Of a stretch of DNA of 64,000 nucleotides, positions 44,656 to 55,919 are shown piece by piece; position 1 is the first letter of the stretch, and every line of letters starts with the position of its first letter. The stretch is taken from contig WAID01000002.1 in the NCBI GenBank assembly GCA_016584495.1, forward strand, positions 434,001-498,000. Reading direction: 5' to 3'. The notes below the pieces were generated by a model. The model saw only the letters and a list, made by a program, of their open reading frames with translations, had not been told where the DNA came from and did no database searches. This stretch comes from Celoporthe dispersa (lineage: Eukaryota; Ascomycota; Sordariomycetes; Diaporthales; Cryphonectriaceae). Position numbers and translations under genes: made by a program.

Positions 44656-45384
44656 TTAACGTTTCGTGTTCCGTCTCTTTTGAGGGGACGACCATCAGCG
44701 AAAAAGGATTTGGCTTTTTCTTTTTTTTAAAATTTTTTTTTTCCATTATCGGAACGGGGCGTGGCGTAATGCGAGAACGCAGATATAGGGATCGTACGAA
44801 CTCACATATATGAAAGATACCCCCCAAGAATGAGGAGGACTAAGCATACATAAGGGAACTAAATCTTCTCTTTACTCGGGGCTAGGAATGGCAACCACAG
44901 CCGGCGTTTGGGGCGGGTTTTTAACGAAGTCGATGCCCTCTCTTGCCTTCTTCCTTTCTTTTTTTTGTTTTCTCTCCCTCCCTCCCTTGTGATGGATGAT
45001 TATGCCGTCCGCATGGAGATCCTCGTCCCGAGAGAGCAAGGAGAGGCAGTCAAGTATCTCGAGAAACCAGAGGAGGGCAGGGAAGAACAGTCATCCATCA
45101 CATGATAGGGAGGTATTCTTCCTTGTAATTGAATAGAAATCAAAACATATCAGCGAGAGAAGTGTTATTTCTCCTCTTCTTTTTTTTTTTGGAGTTGGTA
45201 TTTCACAGCAAATGAGCCCGTCATATATTTCTGTGGTTCTTGACTCCGACAAATGCCGCTCACTCTCTCGTCCGCTCAGACAGGAGAAAGGGTCTACAGT
45301 AGCTCTCCATGGGTATCCTATCATATCAGTACTTGCTTAAAGATCCCACCATCGCATAATGGATACCAAAAAAGAACAGAATGC
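44656..45384. other. Intergenic region between convergent genes
   Basis: Holds the 3' UTRs of the F-box-like and JmjC genes, with a T8A4T10 stretch at 44721-44742 and further T-runs. No gene seen. Confidence 0.6.
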
Positions 45385-47409
45385 TTAGTTCCACCAGAAG
45401 CTGACGCTGAAGGACACACTCAGCCCCCTCACGTAGTGCCACCAGCCCATGGGCAGGTAGAGCGTGTCGCCCGGCTCGAGGATGCAATCCACAAACGGCA
45501 CACTATCAAAGAAGATCTCTTGTCTTTCCTCTTCTCCTTCTTTCTCCTCCTCGTCATAATCCTTTGGATCCCACCCCTCCTCGGCGCCAACGTCCCAGAG
45601 GCTCGTGTTGTCCATATTGACCCCGTCCACCTTGCCCATCGCGCGCATCGTGGACCGCTGCAGGGGTGAGTATAGGCGCACATACTTCCTGCCCACGACC
45701 TGCACCAGCAGGTTATGGTAAGGGTCCGTGTGGAGGGGCGTGATGGTCCCTGGGGGCCCGAACCACGCGTTGAGCATGGGCTCGTCGAGCTCGGGTTGGT
45801 CTTGTGAGGGGTCCTGCGGGTGTCCCGGCGGCGTGGTGTAGCAGTGGTCCGGGACCAGGACATCCCCGCGCAGCTGGGGCAGCTGGACGAAGAGCTGGTG
45901 CTGGGCGAGGTAGGCCATGGGCCCGTTGTCAGGTGGGGGGTTGACAATGTGCTGCTCGAGGAAGTCAGAAAACCTCATGATCTTCTGGGCCCAGCCCGCG
46001 TCCACATAGGTCCGCCCGACCTCCACGGGCACCAGCCTACGGCCCTGGAGCGTGCGGTGTAGGAGGTACGATGGCCTGTCCCACGGCCGAGTCGACCGGG
46101 CCGGCCAGCCGTCCACGAGGCCGGTTAGAATCAGCGGCTCGGGCCCTAGGTCGCGCGGTGCGCTGTCCATGTACCGCTGGAAGGCGGTCATGTCCATGTT
46201 CTGCGCGGATTCTCGGCGGATCGGGTGGCGGACGGGTGGCGTGAAGGGCTCGTGGGTCGAGATGGGCGGCTGGCCTTCCCATGGCGTGGTGGGGGCACGG
46301 CCAGGGGGTGATGCGTCCAGCCTCTGCCTCTTTGTCGGTGGTGGCAGCACAGGTGAGTGGGGCCTGTGAGTGTCCGGCTCGTGATGAGTGTTGACAGCGG
46401 ACGCCGGCGCTGGATCGTCCGTCGCGACGATGCTTTCCAGCAGCCTAAAGACCTCCTCGATCCACCTCTTGCCCCTGGTGAGACCGCCGGCCCCCGCCAG
46501 GATCAGCGCCTTGTCCAGCGTCTCGACCATAGAGTCCAGCATCTCATCTTCTGTCTTCGTATCGCCCCACATCGCACCCCTCGATGAGCTGCTGTCATCC
46601 GAGTTGTCAGACGGTGAGCGGGAGGCTGCATCCCTGACATTAGCGCCGTCCTCACCCAGCCTGGCCTGGCGGGAGAGCAGGTAGAGACAGGCAGATTTCA
46701 GGATAGCGGCGTCTGTGTACAGCTGCCTCCAGCACAGCGGCAGGATCTTGAACAAGTGTGCGTAGAACTTTGAGTACGCGACGGAGAGTATGTCGTCGAG
46801 TCTCTTCATGAGGAGGACCTCGTCGACGTCGGTGCTGTTGGTGACGAGGAGCTGCTGCTTTCCGCCCCCATCTCGTCCCTGGCTGGCCCCGTCACACACC
46901 TCGCGCCCCTGGCTGCTCTCCTCCGCCAAGGAGGGGCACACAGCATCGGAATGTTGATCGCTACTGGCAAGGCCGCCCGGCTGGGCGGAGAGCGACTCCG
47001 GTTGAGGTAGCGATGATGGTGAGGACGGCTGCCCAGGCTGCTGAGGCGTCGTCGCCTCGTACAGAGCGACGACTCGCGAGGCCTGTCGGCTGAGGAGATG
47101 CACGAGCGGCTCGCCACAGCCTGCTAGTATTCGGCTCGCCTGGCCGCCGCCGCCGCCGCCTTTGCCGCCGCTGCCGTTCGTCGTAAGATGAAGGCCATCG
47201 TCATGGCTCCCGTCAATCTCGCCGGTGTCACCAGAGAACCCCTGGGCCCCTGGAAAGACGCCTCTGCCCTCGTCCTTGATGTCCCGCGCTGCGGAGACAC
47301 ACAGCTCCCACAGCTCGCTTTCCGGGCCTGTGAGACCGGTGGCCATCTCATCTCCTGCGCCCGCCATACCGCACCTTGGCCTGGTAGAAACCTCTTCAGG
47401 CACCACCAC
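45385..47409 (-). CDS. JmjC-domain dioxygenase (KDM8/JMJD5-like)
   Basis: An intronless gene for up to 674 residues. The C-terminal domain is a cupin/JmjC fold. It has the Fe(II) ligands in PLHTDPYHNL (H560 and D562) and the distal His in MGWWHYVRGL (H658), with the LNAWFGPPG entry block and a GDTLYLP turn. The motif PLILTGLVDGWPA before it is typical of JMJD5/KDM8 and related hydroxylases. Such enzymes use 2-oxoglutarate and oxygen to hydroxylate protein side chains (JMJD5 hydroxylates arginine); histone demethylation is disputed for this group. The N-terminal 400 residues are poorly conserved and low-complexity, with an alpha-helical block (AYSKFYAHLFKILPLCWRQLY). An acidic insert (EEEKEGEEERQE) interrupts the JmjC domain. 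The first Met may be 47409 or the internal MAGAGDEM start. Confidence 0.87.
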   Translation of the reverse strand: MVVPEEVSTRPRCGMAGAGDEMATGLTGPESELWELCVSAARDIKDEGRGVFPGAQGFSGDTGEIDGSHDDGLHLTTNGSGGKGGGGGGQASRILAGCGEPLVHLLSRQASRVVALYEATTPQQPGQPSSPSSLPQPESLSAQPGGLASSDQHSDAVCPSLAEESSQGREVCDGASQGRDGGGKQQLLVTNSTDVDEVLLMKRLDDILSVAYSKFYAHLFKILPLCWRQLYTDAAILKSACLYLLSRQARLGEDGANVRDAASRSPSDNSDDSSSSRGAMWGDTKTEDEMLDSMVETLDKALILAGAGGLTRGKRWIEEVFRLLESIVATDDPAPASAVNTHHEPDTHRPHSPVLPPPTKRQRLDASPPGRAPTTPWEGQPPISTHEPFTPPVRHPIRRESAQNMDMTAFQRYMDSAPRDLGPEPLILTGLVDGWPARSTRPWDRPSYLLHRTLQGRRLVPVEVGRTYVDAGWAQKIMRFSDFLEQHIVNPPPDNGPMAYLAQHQLFVQLPQLRGDVLVPDHCYTTPPGHPQDPSQDQPELDEPMLNAWFGPPGTITPLHTDPYHNLLVQVVGRKYVRLYSPLQRSTMRAMGKVDGVNMDNTSLWDVGAEEGWDPKDYDEEEKEGEEERQEIFFDSVPFVDCILEPGDTLYLPMGWWHYVRGLSVSFSVSFWWN

Positions 47410-47809
47410 TATCGTCCTTCTTCTTTTCTTCTCGTCCTACGCCCCCTTCCAGACGAGAAAACGGGGCGCGCGAGAGACAGAGCGTGAGCGACCAGGCACT
47501 GAGAGCCACGAGTTATCTGCCGACCGACCTAAGCGAGGGCGCACAGCACCTGCGGGAGGGCTGTGGGACGGAGTACTGCAGCCAGGTTGTCGCACACGTG
47601 GATCCTGCTCTCGTGGTTCGCATGGGGCTGGGAAGGACAAGAAAACCAGAAACAAGGGCGAAGAGAATAAGAGGGCAGGGTGGGTGATATTGGGCCGCTG
47701 TGTCTTCTGCTGTGCTGTGCTGGGCGCTGATGGAGAGGCGTCGTCTGTTGGTGGGAGGACCGTCTCAGCAGCTGGTATCTTTCTTCTTATTCCCTGCCCC
47801 TGTTGTTGG

Positions 47810-47832
47810 TTTTTTTTTTTAAAAAAAAAAAG
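47810..47832. repeat. Poly-T/poly-A palindrome
   Basis: Eleven T followed by twelve A, upstream of the JmjC gene. Directly visible. Confidence 0.85.
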
Positions 47833-48316
47833 ACAGAAGAAGAAAAGAGGGATCAGACACGATAGTTGACGGCCATGAGGCAGTGAGAGGGAGAAGAGGT
47901 TATGGAAACCAAGTCGCAGCACAGGATCAAGAGTAAAAGAAGGAAGAGTAGGGTGCACAAGTCGGAAATTGTTGAATGTTGAAAATCAACCTCTTACCTT
48001 CCCGTCCTCGTCTACGTTGCTGGAGATCTCAGTGGTCAGACCCCGCCCTGCCCGCGCCTACACCCGCAACACCATCCAGGGATCAGGCCTGCCTCCACCA
48101 CTCATAAACAAGGTTATTCTTGCTACATAGTAGAGACAGAGCCAAAGGTGTGGCAGGTGGGTGGGCGGGCAGGCGGGTAGAGGCGTAAGCGAGCTCTGTA
48201 GCGCTGATCACGGCTCCACACCTAAAGGTGGGGAACACCATCTGTGCCTGCCTCTGAGGGGGCCTGCTCATTAACTTTGTGTGTATACTCATGCACTGTA
48301 TGGTATCTGATTGATT

Positions 48317-48352
48317 ACTATGTACATACTACATAGTAGTATACTATGTACA
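48317..48352. repeat. Palindromic TACTATGTAC-type cluster
   Basis: Overlapping ACTATGTAC and TACATAGTA units on both strands within 36 bases. Similar units occur in at least five other gaps of the window. Confidence 0.7.
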
Positions 48353-48886
48353 ACTAGCACAGCATTGTCACACCCGAGAAGCTTCCATCACGCTGTTCAG
48401 AATTCTCCCCTCAATTGGATTGGCAACCTCATCAGGTAGTAATCATGTGGTCCCATAGTGGCAGTACTATTACCCCTCCAGCTCAACTTGCAGAAAACGA
48501 TCACACCCATCCACACACACACCTACCCGAGAGATGGGCCCACGCCTGCAGGAAGGTTATCGAGCGATAGGTAACAGGATCCCGGGGCAAAAGAGAGGAA
48601 CCAAGTATAGAAAAAAAAAAAGAAAAGAAAGAAAGAAAAAAAGATCGCTCACGCAGCAAAAGGGTATGCAAAAGAAGGAAAAGAACAGAAAGAATCCTGC
48701 GCTTACCCCCTCCGTGATGAACACCATCGGCAGCTCGACTTGTGTGGGTGGGCCAACGACAAGAGCAACAAAAGGGGGTGGGGGTGGAAACCACAGCTCC
48801 ATTCTTCCACGTACGCTCAGCTGAAAGCCTCCGTCTGCACGTAGCCGGGCCGTTGTTCGACCCGCCAATACACTGCATTTGACACC

Positions 48887-51037
48887 TTATACGCGGGTCA
48901 CCTTCACCCAGAGCTCTGACTGGATGAAGATACCAGCGCTGAACGAGTTCCACGGGGAGGGCGGGTTGAGGAGGCCGACGTCGTACCGCCGGAGGATCTG
49001 AGCAAGGGGAGGAGGAAGAATGGTCAGGGTCACATCGAGAGACCAGGGAGACAGGAGGGCAGGGGAGCACCTGCTGGGGTCACACATCACTTACCTCGAC
49101 AAACACCTTGTTTAGCTCCATCAGCGCCACCGACCTGCCGAGGCACTGCCACTTGCCGTACTTGAAGACGAGCTCCCATGTGCCGGTCATGGCGCGCAGC
49201 TGCTCCTCGCCCTTGACGTCGAGCCAGCGCTCCGGCCGGAAGATCTCCGCGTCCACGCCGTACACCTCCTTGTTGTGCTGCACGCCAAATGCAGACCAGC
49301 CGATCTCGGTGCCCTCGGGCACAGGCACCCCACGGATCACGTCGCCCCCCGGCGGCACCACCGTCGGCATCAGGCCCGTCACTGGCGGGAAGACACGCAG
49401 GCCCTCCTTGATCACCGCCTGCAGGTACGGCAGCCCTCGCGCCTCCTCGTCCGTGATCGGGCTCGACAGCCGCCCCTGCGCCGCGGCCGTCCGCACCTCG
49501 TGCGCAAGCCTGCGGTACACCTGTGGGGAGCTCATCAGATAGAGCATCGTCGTGCGGATCGCCGTCGCCGTCGTGTCGGAACCCGCGATGATGTTCACCA
49601 GCGCCTCGCCCTCAGCCTCCTCCCGCGTCAGGCCGTGGTGCAGGAACGACGCGAGCATGTCCTTGCGCTCGGGCCCCTTTGACGCGAGCCTCTCGGATAC
49701 TACCTGCTTGGCGACCCTGGGAGAGCGGGTGCGAGGGAGCTGTTAGCAATCAAGACAAGATCCGCCCTGTGCGACATGACGAGTTACACCCCGAGGGGGG
49801 AAGGGGGGCCGAGGAGGGATATCCACCAACCCGATGAATTTGCCAAAGCCGTGTGGATCCTCCTCTGATGGCATGAGGTGCCGTAGAAATCTCGACTGCG
49901 CTAGCCTTGCCAGCACGGGAAAGACGCCCACCAGCATCATCACCGGCATGCTGGCCTCGGTCTGGTGGATGTACTCAAAGACGTCTTTGTCCTCTGCCAG
50001 GTGGCCAAAGTCCTTACCAAAGGCTAGGTCGCCGATGATATCCAGCGTGAGGTACTGGCTCTTCCGGGCGAGGTCCATGGGCCGGTAGATCGCCCCCTCG
50101 GAGACGTATCTGCTCTCAATCATGTCGATGAAGGCCATGATGCCCTTGTCGATGCCGCGCTCGAGACCTTCGTTTTCCTTTCCCGCATACTGTACATGGG
50201 TGTGAGCTATTAGCGGATCTGTGTATGTCCACAGCGGGGGTGTTTTTTTTTTTTTTTTTTTTTTTTTTGGTTTGGTTTGGTTTGGCTTTCTTCCTCCAAA
50301 GGGGGGTAACACGGTGGCTTACACCTGCAGCCATTTTCGCTCGCAGCGCATTGTGCTGCTCATCGTCTCGCATAGAGATAATGTTGTCACGGCTGGGATC
50401 GAACCGGACGGCGTCATACCAGTCGGATTTCCTGTATTTGGATCGGACGGCCCACTGGCGTTTGATAACCTCAGGATCATCCGTCACGAGAACATTGGGA
50501 CCAATCCGAGCGATATGACCTGTGCAGAAGAAACAATTAGAGTCATGTCCCTCCTGCGTGCTGTCTGATTATGTGGTGGCGGTAGGAGTGGTGGTGTTGG
50601 TGTTGGTGTTGGGGTCTGGATGCCATGGCTGACACTGGTGGTTTCTGAATGTCTCGGACTGTCGTGTCAAAAGAAACAACAACTGCGTGTCTCGTCTCGT
50701 ATAGATGGAGAAGAGGGCCCGAGAGTTCGGGGGGAGAGAGGGGGGGGGGGCAGGGAGTCTTGAGTTCAAGTCCTCTCTTACCATATGTCTCGCAAGCCGA
50801 CTTAAGGGCTAGATGCATATTTCCACCAAGAGTGTTACGCAGCATCCACCACTTGCTGAACCCAGCAGACCGCGGGCCCGAGATGTGTCGCAGACGCCGC
50901 CATGTGGTGTAGGTGGTGACTGAATAGTATCCGGCAAGACCCAGGACCAGGAGGACGACGAGGCCCGTGAGGGACAGTCCGTTGACGCCCGTCCCCCTCC
51001 CTCCGGAGGACGGTAGTATGTGACTGAGCACTGTCAT
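48887..51037 (-). CDS. Cytochrome P450 monooxygenase (pisatin demethylase-like clan)
   Basis: Five exons (50782-51037, 50323-50519, 49831-50189, 49095-49716, 48887-48997) give 514 residues. An N-terminal membrane anchor lies at about residues 20-40 (LSLTGLVVLLVLGLAGYY). The I-helix oxygen motif is AGSDTT (about 315-320), the K-helix ExxR is E375-R378, the PERF-like motif is FRPERW, and the haem Cys is C462 in FKYGKWQCLG. The usual Arg two before the Cys is Trp, close to the KYQCLG form of pisatin demethylase-type (CYP57-like) P450s. The enzyme should sit in the ER membrane and oxidise a small hydrophobic substrate; CYP57-type members detoxify plant phytoalexins, but the substrate here is unknown. 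The second intron has a long T-run on the plus strand. No reductase or synthase is adjacent. Confidence 0.9.
50243..50285. repeat. Poly-T tract followed by GGTTT units, in a P450 intron
   Basis: About 26 T then three to four GGTTT units within the second P450 intron (50190-50322). It is not the TTAGGG telomere repeat. Confidence 0.85.
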
Positions 51038-54000
51038 GCTCTCGAGGATTTATTGGTGTAAGGAGAAGTTCGTGCTGGAGAGTCCGGGAATGGGGAAGAC
51101 GGGAAGGTCGGTAAGGGTAGGTATGTAGATCAAGAGAAGGGGGACAGGATTTAAGATTAGCGAGGTCGAACGGGGGTGGGGAGTGGTTCGGACAGGAGTC
51201 GCGAATCAAGCAATAAGCCCTCGCTTATCTGGATTTGAATAAATGCATCCGACAGACTGGAGACGAGGCATGACTGTGTGGAGTGAAAATGGAGGGAGGG
51301 TGTTCCACCCCCCTACGTGAATGGACCAGGCATGGGAGTCGAGGACGCTAATGCCAGTGGGAAAATGAGGTGTCCTGACCAGGAGTACGCTCCTCTGATT
51401 AGGAGGACGAGCCGGGCCTTCCCATGTACACGTGGGTTGTCTTTTACAAGTCCGTTTTCAATAGTGAATGCAGATAGGGTATGAGCTGGCCGGAGCGGTG
51501 TCATGCAGGACGAACGGGGAAGGTGAGTGGGTGAGGTATCGTCAAGGAGAAGCCAGCGTTGGGCGGGCCACTGTTTCGCCATGACTTCGCAGGCGTGGTT
51601 CACGAAACAGATCTGGGGTAATCCAGGATTGATGGGGCGAAAAGATGTCAGTAACGTACGATGGCTCTCATGTATGTATTTTTGGGTGATCGAGGACAGG
51701 GAGGAGGGTGCCATCTGCCAGGACGACACAAGCCCCGAGCGGCTGCCCTCGGTTCTGTTCGAGACAGCCGGAGCAGTCGACAAAACACTTCGACAAAGGC
51801 AAGGTGGTGGTGGTGGAGGAGCAGGATCAGCTGCTCAGCATCATGAACGCCACGTCATTGAAGTGACCCGGTCAGGGACCACGGACCAACATACACACAA
51901 GTTCAAACCGCTCGTTCTCCAGCGTGGGGAGGAGACCCTCTTCGGCGGCGCAGGAGGGAGTGAGGAGAGGGACGACGCAGGGCACGGTCTTGGGGTGGCC
52001 CGTAAAGGTAAACCGAAAGCGTGCATCATCCTCCACTAAGCTTCTATGAAGCTGGTGGACCGTCATGAATAGGGTTGTGAGGCGGGCTGGTGTCATAGAG
52101 TTGTACCAAACCCACAGGCATATCGGCTCTGATATTGGCACGTTGTAGCCAGTCACGGAGGGCTGCCAGGCCACCCACACCCACCCACCTACCCACCCTC
52201 CTGGAAGCGGGAGACAATCGCTGGACGGCGAGGTAAGACGTCAAGACCCGCGGCGTAATCCTGGGGTGACGGAACTGCCGCGGGCAAACGATGCTACGTT
52301 CCCAGCTCGCGAGCCTAAACCGTTGATATATCAGCGCAGGTCGCAGGTCGCAGGCCGCATCATCTCCTGGGGTAGCAAAAGACATGCAGGCCAGACCGCA
52401 ATAGTCCGCCACCGCCGGAAGGGGTTCAGTGTGCGTACATACAGACACCGCCAGGGGTGGCCGAGCTCCCCTCACACCTCCACGCCGTAGTGCGGTGGGG
52501 CACGCACACCATACCTGAGAAGAGCCTCCTGGAGGGGGACAAGGGTCCTCGGGGACCGTCTTCTCGGCGTCCAGCCAGCCAGGAAGGGTGGCCAACCAGC
52601 CTCTGCCCTCAGCCTGATTCCAACATGAACAATACGTCCAGAAATTCCCGGGCGCTGGGGCGGACCCAAGAACAGGGTAGTTGGTAACGAGGGCGGAGTC
52701 GTAGTGGTTATGTTTTAGCCTAATGGGGCCACCCATGCATGAAACCTTCGCACAGCAGCATGCAAGCTGCATATGGAGGAGGGGGGGAGGGAGGGTGTTC
52801 GCATCATGAGGAGGAGCCGGTAGCCTCTGGTACGTTTCTGGACTTTTGGCACCCGAGCTGTCCAAGGTGCTATCCTGGAGAGGCAAGAGATGCGTCGCCG
52901 ACTGCTCTGGCCTGCAATGCAACGTAGCTGGTGCTCCACGCCGAGAGGGGTCAACGGGCCAACGTACATAGCAGCGGTCTGCCCCAAGCTGCCACAGCAT
53001 GAGAATGTACAGGCCGAGGAGGGGTAACGGAAGGTGGGCGTGGGAAACAAGTGGGAGGAGGTGGTATGTCGTGTACACACGACGAACTTACGAACCAACA
53101 AGGGCGGACGTAAAGGATCCGCGGATACGACATACTAGTAGAGCTCGTAGCCCGTACCATGTACGCAGCAGGAGGAAGAGATTAGCTCCGACAATGAGCC
53201 GTTGGACTGATCCGGCCAGAACTGGCAGACCAGGTCCTGCAGGGAAAGGACCGTCGCATCATGCCGTCACATCGTCACATCGAGAGGTCGTTAGCTCCTT
53301 TGTGCTGCGAGCAGGAGGGCAGCTACATCAAGGAGCAGGAGGGCGCACAGCTGCAGGACAGGCGATGGCCCAGAGCTTCGTCGTACACACGATGATTGTA
53401 CGAGGAGGAGGGAGGGGACGGGATATTGAGAGGGTGTGTGTGTGTGTATGTGCGCGCATTTCGTCCTGTGAGGTGGGTGCTGGTGTAGGGTGTGGGGTGT
53501 ATGCAGAGCTCCTCCCGTGGTTCTCGTATTGGTCGGTGCTGGTCCTGTCCTGCATCCTCTTGGTCGTGCTTGCACAAAAGAGAAAAGATCTCCCGCTCGC
53601 TGCTTCCGTCTAGGTGCAGGAAGGGCGCTCGTTGTGCCATAGTGCTTCGTACTGTGCGCGATGCTCAGCTATTGGGCAGGGACCGGATGGATAAAAGTCG
53701 AACTTAAATGAAGGCGAGATCCTGAACAGTACAGGGCCGTAGCCATAGAGCACGTGCATGCTGCGGTACGTACATGCTATGGTGGGAGTGGTGAGGCACA
53801 GCAGCAAGAGTAGGTTCTGACCAGACACTGCGCACATTGCAGATGTGCTGGGGAAAGACGTTGCGGGAAAGTGCGGGGCCGTGTTGATGCTTCTTTCTTA
53901 CGTGATCAACACAGGACCTACCTGCCCTATCCTTAATCTGTCTCGGGGGTTTTCAGCCTGTCAGCTTGCCCCCTCTTGCCCCCCTCGTCACTTCCAGTCA

Positions 54001-55919
54001 GAGGAAGTAGGCATGTTTTTTTGTTGTTGTTGTTGTTTTTTTTTTTTTTTTTTTGGCAAGAGTCTCTCCTGCACTGGTCTATCAACCGGCCAAGGGAAGT
54101 GTTGGGGTTTGATGCTCATTTTCTCTAAATTATAAGCTCAGACGTGTTGCGCACACGCACAAACAAGAGTGAGAAAGACCGAGAGGAAGGGAGGGAGAGT
54201 GTCGGAGACAGAGGAATGAGGGGGTTGGCGGGGAAAAGAGAGAGAGAGAGAGACAGGCCACGCAAGAGCTCAGCTGGTCCCGCTACTTCCTGACCCTGGG
54301 TTCGGACCGGCAGAGGGAGCTGCTTTACACCGGGTCTACCGCGGACCGATCAACAGGATCCCGACAGTCCAGCTCTTGCGCCGGTTGGTAGCCCAGTTGG
54401 CCTACGACGACAGGACGAACCCACGCCAGGGTCACAGCAGTTCTCTCTGTCCCTGACCAGTGCTCAATCATACACGCAGGAGAACTAGTGAGGACGAGGG
54501 CGGCGCCGACGAGCCGGAGAGCAGACAGGTCTTGTCCCCTCTACCTCTCGATCACGCCCATCCTCCCTTGCGTGTTGTTCCCGTCTGCCGCGGTCTTCTC
54601 ATTCGGCAGAGCCAATGACACATTGAGCTGCGCGCGGAGCCTCTACCAACCTCCTCGTGTGGCTGGGTCTCCTTCTTTCGCTCTCATGTCAGAGCGGTAG
54701 GCGATGCAACCCAAGCCAAGGGAGGTCCGGCTGATATCTGATCTCTCGGCGACGCTCATATGTTCACTTGCCGGACTGCCACCTCATATCACATCGCGGG
54801 TTCCTGCTCCGGCGGGCTGAGGGCTCTCGCCACATTCTGACATATCAACCAGCTCGGTATAGCTCTCGCACCCTTTCTTCATCTGTTTGTTTCATCTTGT
54901 GCTTTACAGCACCCACAAGGAAAAAAAGAAAACGGACAGACCTCGGGTTATCTCGCCAATCCGCTACCCTCTTACCTCCCGTGACTTTCGCGCCCTGCGT
55001 ATCAGGAGGACCACCACCGAGCAGTGCCGAGCGAGCTATCCCTCTCGCTTAAGCAGGTATACGCAACGTGATACAAAAAAGCTCAACCTGCGTCAACACC
55101 TATCAATTTGCAGAGTTTGGACGGCTATAGCGGACCTGGCCACCCTGCCTTGTTCCCCTCCACCGCCCTCGTTCTTCATACTGACTGGCCGTACCGTACT
55201 CGGCTCTGCACGCCAGCCGATCTCTGTCACTATCCCCTCCCTCGCTACCCCTTATACACCCTGTTTTTTGTTTTTTCTGGGGAGTTTCTCTGGTTCTAGG
55301 CACGAAGATCCCACAGCCAAAGGCGGATTGAGGGGCAGCTGGTTGGCTGGTTGGGTTGCTTGCATGTCAGAACGGCTCACCCGCAGCATCACAAAACCCG
55401 TACGACTCAAACCCGTGCTCCCACACATTCCGTCCACACATACAGCTCATCCTTCACCGATGCTTTTTTACGACGCCGGCCTTCCAACGACACCACCAAT
55501 CCAGGCCTGTTCTGATCCCTCCCACCCCCTTTTTCTGGATCTTCTGTACCCTAGCGACCCGTCAAACGCTCTGGCAGATTTGACATCTGCAGCCACCAGC
55601 TGCTCGCGTGTCGCTTCGCGTGTCGCTTACTGGCCCCAGGCCTGACCCCTCTTCTCGACTACCTATCCGGTTATATGGGCTGTCTTGCGATCTCTCCCTC
55701 CTCCAGGTCAGAAACCTTCGCATGTCCTCAGCATTGAAGTTTCTCTCTGACCCTGCTCCAAAGCTTTGCTTGAGCCCGGCTCGCCGTCGAGACCCGCACA
55801 TCACACAGCTAAGTCGCTGCGGACAAGCACCCGGCGGCTAAGTTTGGTACCTGCGCTGTCCTAGCTGTTCTCACCTTCACGCCTGCAGTTCTCTCCACCG
55901 CGAGACAAGCGCGGCAGAG
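51038..55919. other. Gene-poor region
   Basis: About 4.9 kb with no supported gene. A 344-codon open frame on the minus strand (52044-53078) has no recognisable domain and unusual Cys, His and Trp content. A GT tract lies near 53436-53452, and a T-run at about 54034-54053. The last kilobase is pyrimidine-rich and probably holds the promoter and leader of the methyltransferase gene. Confidence 0.5.

Larger units (their letters stand above)
47410..48886. other. Intergenic region
   Basis: About 1.5 kb between two minus-strand genes. Contains a T11A12 palindrome (47810-47832), an AT-rich palindromic cluster of TACTATGTAC units (48317-48352) and A-rich runs near 48610-48650. No supported gene. 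Confidence 0.6.

Noticed and set aside
50243..50285. Telomere-like GGTTT units
   Set aside because: Only a few units next to a T-run inside an intron; not the TTAGGG repeat used by filamentous ascomycetes.
52044..53078. 344-codon open frame on the minus strand in a gene-poor region
   Set aside because: Odd composition rich in Cys, His, Trp and Pro, no recognisable domain, no start context or splice support. An orphan gene cannot be excluded without transcripts.
54290..54320. GGGTTCGGACC resembling a tRNA T-loop
   Set aside because: No matching acceptor stem, D arm or anticodon arm could be folded around it.
54887..55645. 252-codon open frame upstream of the first methyltransferase
   Set aside because: Low-complexity Ser/Pro/Leu translation of pyrimidine-rich leader DNA, without domain; most likely promoter and 5' UTR.
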